From contig CATQJL010000223.1 of NCBI GenBank assembly GCA_958299035.1, positions 66,892,371 through 66,956,370 on the forward strand: a stretch of 64,000 nucleotides of DNA, in the 5' to 3' direction. This DNA is from Cylicocyclus nassatus. Lineage: Eukaryota; Nematoda; Chromadorea; Rhabditida; Strongylidae. Below the pieces are notes generated by a model. It was not told the origin of the DNA. It saw only the letters and a program-made list of their open reading frames with translations, and searched no databases. Below, in pieces: positions 56,779 through 64,000 of this stretch. Position numbers and translations under genes: made by a program. Numbering within the stretch: the first letter of the stretch is position 1; every line of letters begins with the position of its first letter.

Positions 56779-57346
56779 TACATTCTCCTACTTTTGCTTC
56801 GCCTTATTTCCGACTCAATACATTCACTAAGGCCGATTTTTTGATTACTGCCGTTTCGGACTAGAGCTTTTTTCGCTTTGTCAAACTTACGACCCATCCG
56901 TGGGTCGTGTCGTCCGAAATGGTAGTCTTTTTGGAAGAAATGCAAAACATGTCTCCGAGAATATCCCCACAAGGATTATCGAAGGCGCTAATTACCAAAA
57001 TATGATTTATTTCAGTTTTTGGCTGCATACAGTAAGGTTACGGTAGTCATTCTGTACGACCTCAACATCATGTATTTTCATGTAAAATCGTGTTTTGGGG
57101 TTATTTCATGTGTTCATTACGATTATAGTGTTCCATTCTGTTCATTACTTTCCCACAATGGGACTACTGTAGCAATACTGCAGAAATTCCGTAAGAATTA
57201 AGAAGCTGATGTAAGAAGGCGGTATTAGAACTTGAGGCTATCATTTTCGTAATCAGCATGCTAAAAAACCTATATATGCAAAGTTTGAGCTTTTTGGGAT
57301 GAATAATGCGAAAAATCAATAAAATCAATAAAATCGATAATTTTTG
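56779..57346. other. No recognisable feature
   Basis: AATCAATAAAATCAATAAAA-type runs occur near 57314. Nothing else. Confidence 0.4.
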
Positions 57347-58320
57347 ATGGTCGGTTGTATGTCAAGAGGCGCGATTTTTATCGCCGGCTAGACACCAATA
57401 GCACATTATAAGTGTTCTGCAACTTTCTAGAAGTGTATGAATTCTAGAAGAAGATATATTAGATAGTTGCATGAGTTGTTCAATCTTGATATCTCGAAAA
57501 AATTCAAAAGAGCAAGTTTGAAGGTAAGAAACTCATGGAAACGCATTTCAGAACAAATTCGTAAATTTTATATTTCAGTCCGATTTATAACAAAAACCAT
57601 GAAACTCAGCAAGTGGTGACCTTAGACAGAGCTAATGTACTTTATCCGGTAATTTTTGAAGAATTGCATAGCACTAAACTGGAGATTGAAGTTGGTGACA
57701 GCCAGAGAAATCGCGGCTGTTGACCGTCTCCCACCCGAAAAAGTTTGGGAGCCTATACTTTTTCAGATAAAAGAGAAGGAAAGTACGTATAAACAAAAAG
57801 TTTGGTGGTCACATATCTCGAACTTTTACAAATACAGCGCATCTTTCAAACATTTCGATTACCTCTTTTGGCTTCAAAAAAGCCCTTCGAAATCTTGCAA
57901 GGCCGCCTATCGTGGCCCACAGGGGGTGTACGTCAAAAGGCGCGATTTTTGTTGCCAGCTGGACAGCAAATAGCACATGTTTGATGTTTTATAAGGTTCT
58001 GGGAGTATTTTAGAGTTTATGAGAGATTAGATGGTTGCACGAGCTTTCCAGTCTTACTATTTCAAAAGCGATTCATAATGAAAGTTTTGAAGGTCAAAAA
58101 CACAAGAAAATGCAATTAATGACAAATTTGTATTTACTTTGGCCGGATTTCCAGCAAAAGCCTTCAAACTCAGCAAGTAGTAACTTTAGATGTCTAGTAA
58201 ACCAATTACTTTGTCAGGTGCTTTTTGAAAACTTGCGTAGCCTTAAACTTGAGTTTTGAGTTGGTGACACCCAGAGAAATCGCGCCTCTTGACCGTCTCC
58301 CGCCCACAGGTAGTCGCGAT
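57347..58320. repeat. Diverged tandem duplication (~570-bp period)
   Basis: Unit 1 (about 57347-57750) and unit 2 (about 57918-58312) share AGGCGCGATTTTT, ATAGCACAT, AAACTCAGCAAGT and GTTGGTGACA with CAGAGAAATCGCG and TTGACCGTCTCCC, in the same order. Open frames across it are interrupted and unassigned. Confidence 0.7.
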
Positions 58321-59016
58321 GAAATTCGTCCTACGCCTTTACGATGATTGTTTCTTTCACTATGCAAATGTGCAATGATAGAGCAAGCTTTTGGCTACCA
58401 CCTATTACGAAGAGTTTGCAAAGCCGAATTTTTTTTGAAATTTCATGTGAAGGCACTGTACGGACTGCGCAAACGGGAGCAAAAAATCATAATCTAAATA
58501 GTATTGAACTTGCTTTATCGATCGAATTCAAATGGATGCTTATATAGAAGACTATGGAAACAATATAGCCTAAAACTCAATATCTCCTGTAGTTTTCAAA
58601 CTCATGTAAAGACAAATGGCCTGGCACGAAGGTAGTATTCCCAAATTTTTATTTCGCCTTCTGAAAGAATAGTTTCTGGCTAACGCAACCACTACAATGC
58701 GATAGCGCAAAGCCTCCTCTACATGTAGGCCTCAGTACTAGGATATTCACAGTATCTTCAGCTACGAAATAAATTGTAAATACCAAAAATTTTGATTTTT
58801 TCGCTTTAAAGAAGCACTTGTTTGATAAATCCAATTTTTACAAAGGCATACAGCAAGCATTTTCAGTTAGGTAAAGTATAATTTGTAGTGGATGATCGCA
58901 GCATTGTGTGGCACTAATTTGAAGTCAAAATCATCAGTAGTTTTGCGTCTTACAACACTGGAAAGTTGGTTCCCAGAGCTTTGCGCCACCCTGTACTTTC
59001 AACTACTAAAGATATA
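58321..59016. other. No recognisable feature
   Basis: A CACCCTGTACTTTCAAC motif near 58988 faintly resembles a Tc1-type end. Not supported further. Confidence 0.35.
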
Positions 59017-59716
59017 TTAGGTTGGCCCGAAAGTTCCTTCGCACCAAAAATTCATAACTTCCGATTTCTCCAGCCAAATTTGACTGTTTTTATTCTTTTG
59101 TGAAAGAGTAAGTCATGCTCTTTATAACGACATTTTAGCTGCTTACGAATGAACATCTGATAGATAGAGCGGTAGAAGAAAACTAGTCAAAAATTGAATT
59201 TTCTGTATAGAATCATAAAAATTCGGAAACTTGCTGTAAAAATCGGGGCAGTCAGTATCGTTGGTTCTATTACCAGCTCTTTCTAACAGTGCAAAGTTTG
59301 CGCCGATTGAGCGTCTGTATGAAAAGTTATGATTTTCGAGAAAAATGCCAAAATAGATCAAATTCACCATTTTGTATTGCTTGCTCGAAAATCATAGCTT
59401 TTCATAGAGACGCTCAATGAGCACAAACTCTGCACAGTTAGAAAGAGCTAGTAATAGAACCTACAATGCCAAGTGCCCCGATTTTTACTGCAAGTTTCCG
59501 AATTTTTATGACCCTACACAGAAAATTCGAATTCTGACTAGTTTTCTTCTACCGCTCCTATCTATGCAAAAGACGTTCATTCGTAAGCAGCTAAGATGTC
59601 ATTATAAAGAGATGACCTACTCTTTCACGAAAAAATAAAAACAGTCAAATCGGTTGGAGAAATCAGAAGTTATGAATTTTTAAACTTGGTGCGAAAGAAC
59701 TTTCGGGCCAACCTAA
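59017..59716. mobile_element. Palindromic mariner-type element, 700 bp
   Basis: The ends are TTAGGTTGGCCCGAAAGTTC and the near-complement, with TA-rich flanks. Arms of about 340 bp are complementary with scattered mismatches (CGCTCAAT, GAAAGAGCTAGTAATAGAAC). No transposase. Confidence 0.92.
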
Positions 59717-61164
59717 TATATCTAGCGTCTGTTTATTTTGAGCTAAAAGCCTCATAGGCTCATTTGATTTCGAAGACAGAAAGCAAGAAGTAAGCACTCA
59801 TGTTTGGTGAAGTGCAAAGTTGATATAAAACTAATAAAAAAACAGAGAAACGTAGCGCTTGATTCTCACATCTTTATAAACTCATTTCAGATGCTATCAC
59901 GATTTACCGCGTGATTCTACGTATGGTTGGTCCATTCATCCTTTTGTAATGTACGGTCTATTCACCGTTTTGTAATCACTACATACAAGATGACGTCGGC
60001 AAACTCTCACTATAAACTTTGCCCTTTTGAAACTTCCCGATTCAACATGTCTGCCCACTGATTTTACGATCTCTCATTTTCATTATTGTGTTATATGCGG
60101 TTCTGTGTAGTTATCAGTCACTTGTTAACAAGCACCACGCCTTTCAAGCTTTTGTATAACTTTGAACTAGAAGTGGGAGAGATTTTTCGATGCGTGTTAG
60201 CAGCTAAATAGTGCAACGTGTTCTACATGCATATAGCGCATGCATATTCTGGCATTATATAAATCATGAACTGAGCTGCAAATATACATATGCACAAACA
60301 TTTTGATTATGATGACAAAATAGTAAAAATCTAAGGAATATTCGTTCGAAAACTGTTGAATTCCAAAATTCTGCGGATCAACGATTTAGGGTATGAAACG
60401 AGCGGTGCACGACATTGAAAATTGCTGTTAATGTGCCGTTAGAGCTTGAATTCAGGCTTCAATACGAGGTTGGCAAACATATATCTGTCGAAAATTAACC
60501 TTTGCCACTTTCAAACTTTACGGTTCTTCTTTGATCTCGCAAACTGCGACTCGACATGCATGGCTTAATCTTTAACTTGAGTGGAGCGCGGACCGAATCA
60601 ATCATGTATTTGCGATGAATGACCACATACAACAAAACGCGTGGCTCGACCACCAAAACGCAAAAAAAACGCAAATTCGCCACGAAAGCTACGAATGAGG
60701 ACCACAATCTTTGCGAATGGTAACGGTTGGAGCACACTTCCTTCTTCTTCTTTTGCCTCTCAAGGGCGGGCCATCCGTTGCTATTCTGCTATTTTGGTTT
60801 CTAACAGAAGGCAAGATTTTGTATCTATCTTAGTATATAGCAAAGATCTGGAACAGAACAGACACACATGTGAGAAAAGCGAAAAAATTTTGTGAAGTTT
60901 ACGCTTTGCCACTCTAAGGGTGTAAACACATGTAGGCATTGGGTTGCAATTGCCACTTTAATCTGTAAAAAGCTGAGAAGCTTGTAAAATTGAAGACTTC
61001 AATCACCTTATACATTCATACTCGATTCAGTTGCCACTGCGCCTAGACACACAAAATTTGGAGCCATAACGTTACTTGTACGTTGCAAACAAGCAATTAT
61101 TTCATTATATGTGTGAGTAAGTTAGTAAGCCGACCGAGGTTAGTAGATGTTTATTGTTAGTGGC
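59717..61164. other. Unassigned intergenic sequence
   Basis: Frames of 80-84 codons on opposite strands at 60495-60895 are mutually overlapping and unrecognised. Confidence 0.4.
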
Positions 61165-61202
61165 GGCCTGACGTTTCGACGTGTCCGTCTTCTTCAGAGG
61201 CC
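61165..61202 (-). ncRNA. Hammerhead-like ribozyme motif at PLE 3' end
   Basis: On the minus strand: GGCCT, CTGAAGA, A, GACG-GACA-CGTC stem, GAAA, CGTC, AGGCC. Stem I (GGCCT/AGGCC) and stem II are perfect. Stem III is reduced to almost nothing, as in minimal hammerheads of Penelope-like elements. An AATAAA follows on the same strand. It is the best preserved of the three motifs. Confidence 0.55.
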
Positions 61203-61511
61203 TAAAGTGGTAAGAGATTTGATTTTATGTTCTACCCTACCACAAACCTCCTCCATACCCGACCAGCCTCGACTTTAGCCCCCAAAGTGTTACAAGCAAA
61301 AATACTCGAGCACTTGAAAGACGAACCAACCTCCGCCGCTGCCGTCCAGATGTTAGATGCGGCCGTCCTTCGTGCCACTAGTAGTAATAATGAATACAGT
61401 GCAAACTATATTGACATTATTTACTAGTGGGACTCTTCAACTCACATGCCATAAAAGGCATAAAGTCGTTCGTGATTGATGGACACTCATTTCGGCTGTT
61501 CATGCATGGGT

Positions 61512-61922
61512 TTATCGCAAAAATCCAGAATGCCTCGACAGCTTTTCTGCTAGCAGATCGTACTCGTATGCCAGTATAGTACAATTGATTTCGAAGTCCT
61601 TACCACGATGAAATTCAACTCTGTGTTTACCGAGTGGTGTGGTAAGACTTCTCCGTCTTTTGCTGGCAAGATGTTCTTTCATCCTTACCCATAGAGGCCT
61701 TCCAGTCTCTCCGATATAAGTGGCTTTGCATTCGATGCATGTAATCTCATAGATTACACCGGTCTTACCACAGTCGCCAACTTTACCGGATGGACAAACT
61801 ACACAGTCTTGGATTCTGCAGTAGTTGTCATTTAGTCTGTTACGCACTAACCGCTTCCTGATGTTGTCACTTGGAATATCAACTAAAATGATATCGTCTT
61901 TCAAGTTTGCACTGCAGAGCAT
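61512..61922 (-). pseudogene. Penelope-like element, GIY-YIG endonuclease end
   Basis: An open 136-codon frame holds IRKRLVRNRLNDN (about 22-34), the Cys motif CVVCPSGKVGDC (about 40-51), then the GIY-YIG domain with GVIYEITCIECKATYIGETG (about 55-74), the catalytic Arg/Glu region RPLWVRMKEHL and a downstream His/Arg stretch (GKHRVEFHRG). The nuclease nicks DNA for reverse transcription. The reverse transcriptase that should precede it (coordinates above 61922) is not recognisable, so the element is 5'-truncated. The domain itself looks intact, unlike that in the copy at 7.1 kb. Confidence 0.88.
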
Positions 61923-62609
61923 TTTATTATATTTCCCATTACTGGTAAGCCTTCAAAAAAGTCATGCCATCTATTGACATTTTTACATGTTTTCGTTATT
62001 GTTCGTCTTAGCATGACAATTTTGGTTCCAGCCATGTGGTCTGCAAACGACAGTTATTTACTACTTGATGCAGAAAGATTGGTTGCTGAAAATGCGCGTT
62101 AGGAAAGATCGTGTTCGGCACGTGATACATGAAAGCTTGTCCATCGCTGAGTTGAAGGTTTAGAGAGATGTATTCACTTTCTTTGCTCTTTTACAAAAAC
62201 CTATATGCATGAATATTCCTGCGGCAAGGGCAACGGCATCCTCAACTATAAGGGGCCCACGGGCAGACGCTGCTGCAGCTTTTTACCATGGTGACGACGC
62301 CCCCCCTCGCAGCAGGGATGTCCATGCATGCGGGCCTAAGTCGATTTACAGTCTGGCATTTTCCTCCTTTATGCCGGGCCGTGTTTAGCGAAACAATCAG
62401 CTTACGAAAGCAGTGAAGGTGGAGCCCTCATTTTAAAACTTACAAGTCACTGCGGGATCAAATTTGATACATAGTGTGATCGAAGAAATCGGCTTTAGAA
62501 CTACATTTGAAATTTTAAACTCCGTTCGTCCCTTCTCTTTCAGCAGTAGGTTTTCCATTTCTCTTGAATCTGATAGAAAATATCAGTCCAACTGAGGGAA
62601 GTCAAAATA
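61923..62609. other. No recognisable feature
   Basis: No reverse transcriptase remains were seen upstream of the endonuclease. Nothing else supported. Confidence 0.4.
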
Positions 62610-62853
62610 TTAGGTGGGTCCGAAAGTTTTGTCAGCTTTTTCAATCCATCGGCAAACACGCTAGAATGAAGATAAACAAATGCTTCAAAATGTATCCAAT
62701 GTAGAATTTCTTTTTCTTTCCAGCAGCTAAACTCTCATGTGTTTCGTTGCGAGATTGACGAGGTATTTGCTGGAAGTTACAACCACTTGTTTTTACCATT
62801 TTCAACTTTCACCAATTTTCAAAATTTTTGTATGAGACTTTCGGAGCAGGGCC
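62610..62853. mobile_element. Mariner-type MITE, relative of 35413
   Basis: TTAGGTGGGTCCGAAAGTTT then TGTCAGCTTTTTCAATCCAT matches the start of 35413-35659. The right part (TATGAGACTTTCGGAGC) also matches. Confidence 0.65.
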
Positions 62854-63160
62854 CGGCACGCGTTGGTTTGGAGGTTTTTAGGAAACGAAGTCCCCCATGA
62901 CTCCGCGAAAATTTACGAAGTCCCTTTCGATGTGAAAATCAGGAGGGAAACCCTTATTCAACCAAAATAGCGACAAAAAAGCGAAAAAAGCGCATTTTGA
63001 GGTATGCAATATAACAAAAAAGCAAAAAGAAAACATTTCGAGTCCATTGAAGGCTCTGCCATTGGTTATAGTACCATTTTGATGCTGGGAATGTCGAAAA
63101 TCTCTTAGGCCAACCAAATCTGTAGCCTCAACAATCCTGCGATGCATTTTTCGCCACATA

Positions 63161-64000
63161 TTAGGTTGATTCATAATTAATGCACGTTTTTGTCACCTCT
63201 TTTTCCAAGCGCTGGTTTTTCAAGGAAACTGAATCTTTCCCAAAAGTTTCAATGCTATCTGAAAGAGCGTTTCTTCTAGTTTCTTGGGTATCCTTTCTTT
63301 TTCGTGACACTCTATATGATACCGAATTCCACGCTTCGGAATATGAGAGACTAAAACTTGAGATTTTTTCCTTTCATTCTTTTGGCTCTAATTCCATGAG
63401 AACAAAAGATGCTGATTTCAAAAAATATGGCTAACAATCGCGAAGCTTTCTGCTGTAGAAATTTCTATAAAACAAAATTTTGCAAAAGTTTTGAGATAAG
63501 AGATTCAACTACGAACTTGACCGGTCATTGTGGCCTTTCGAAGTCGTATAAAACTTTGAAACAAGAACCAATGACTGCGATTTTGCTTTGTGCACAAAGA
63601 ATAGACATAGCACATTGAGTGATAGAAAAACGGTGAAATTTTACAGCTTTTCAATGGCAAAAATTTTGAAAATTCCCAAAAAAGACAATTTTTCGCTCTT
63701 CTGGAAAAGCTAGAAAAATTGATCACTTTGAACTTTTTGCAGTATCTCGTCATAGAAAAATACCAAAAAATCCGGGTTTTTTGCCACTGCCTCTCCTGAC
63801 CATTGGCTGCGCAATGAGCAAAGTTTGCGCATTCCTCCTACCTTTAAGAGTAAGTTATGCTTTCTCAAAATAAAGGTTTTTGAAAAAAATTCTTGACATT
63901 TTTCGAATTGTACAAACTTTCTCGTCACATTTATCTGTGAACAAAAGTATGTGTTGTAAAGCCAAAATTTGCTCTTTGCAACAGTTTTTATTGCTCTTCA
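63161..64000. mobile_element. Mariner-type element running off the window
   Basis: TTAGGTTGATTCATAATTAA then TGCACGTTTTT matches the reverse of 8262-9162 for several hundred bases (GCTATCT-AAAGAGCGTTT, CTAGTTTCTTG). The other end is outside the window. Confidence 0.8.

Overview
The window is nuclear DNA from a nematode, most likely a clade V species (strongylid or rhabditid). The evidence is three nematode-style genes with short introns, likely spliced-leader acceptor sites, and a near-exact copy of the nematode SL1 leader. I cannot name the species. Host coding sequence occupies only about 13.9-26.3 kb. The rest is AT-rich, repeat-dense DNA.

Genes. (1) 21083 to 13900, minus strand: a complete 20-exon gene (843 codons by my splice model) for the eIF4E-transporter 4E-T, C. 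elegans IFET-1. (2) 23512-25725, plus strand: a complete three-exon gene for ribosomal protein eS1 (RPS3A; C. elegans rps-1). (3) 26284-25919, minus strand: a two-exon gene for a secreted insulin-like peptide, convergent with rps-1. ifet-1 and rps-1 are divergent, about 2.4 kb apart.

Retroelements. A broken Penelope-like element lies at about 5.56-7.43 kb, and the GIY-YIG part of a second at 61.5-61.9 kb. Both have hammerhead-like motifs at their 3' ends. A CR1-like LINE with ORF1, endonuclease and reverse transcriptase lies at about 43.7-48.7 kb. It is frameshifted and split by a Tc1-type miniature element. Two smaller LINE pieces lie near 0.5 and 3.5 kb.

DNA elements. Non-autonomous mariner/Tc1-type elements with TA targets are abundant, many of them long fold-back palindromes. 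There is a piggyBac-like MITE in an rps-1 intron, several other inverted-repeat elements, Helitron copies near 1.65, 32.05, 36.0 and 50.0 kb, and a complex tandem array at 32.6-34.0 kb.

Most striking: two inverted-repeat elements of identical length (578 bp; 40406-40983 and 41139-41716) each contain what looks like a complete spliced-leader RNA gene. Each has a 22-nt leader differing from SL1 at one position, a GT donor inside a 9-bp stem, a second stem-loop, an Sm-type site and a terminal 11-bp stem-loop. Both sit inside a further ~2 kb inverted-repeat element. This looks like an SL RNA gene carried by a mobile element.

Assembly caution. A 500-N gap at 36340-36839 is bordered on both sides by a cDNA-amplification (SMART-type) adapter sequence, and a third adapter lies at 35855-35879. 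Contiguity across 35.8-36.9 kb should not be trusted.
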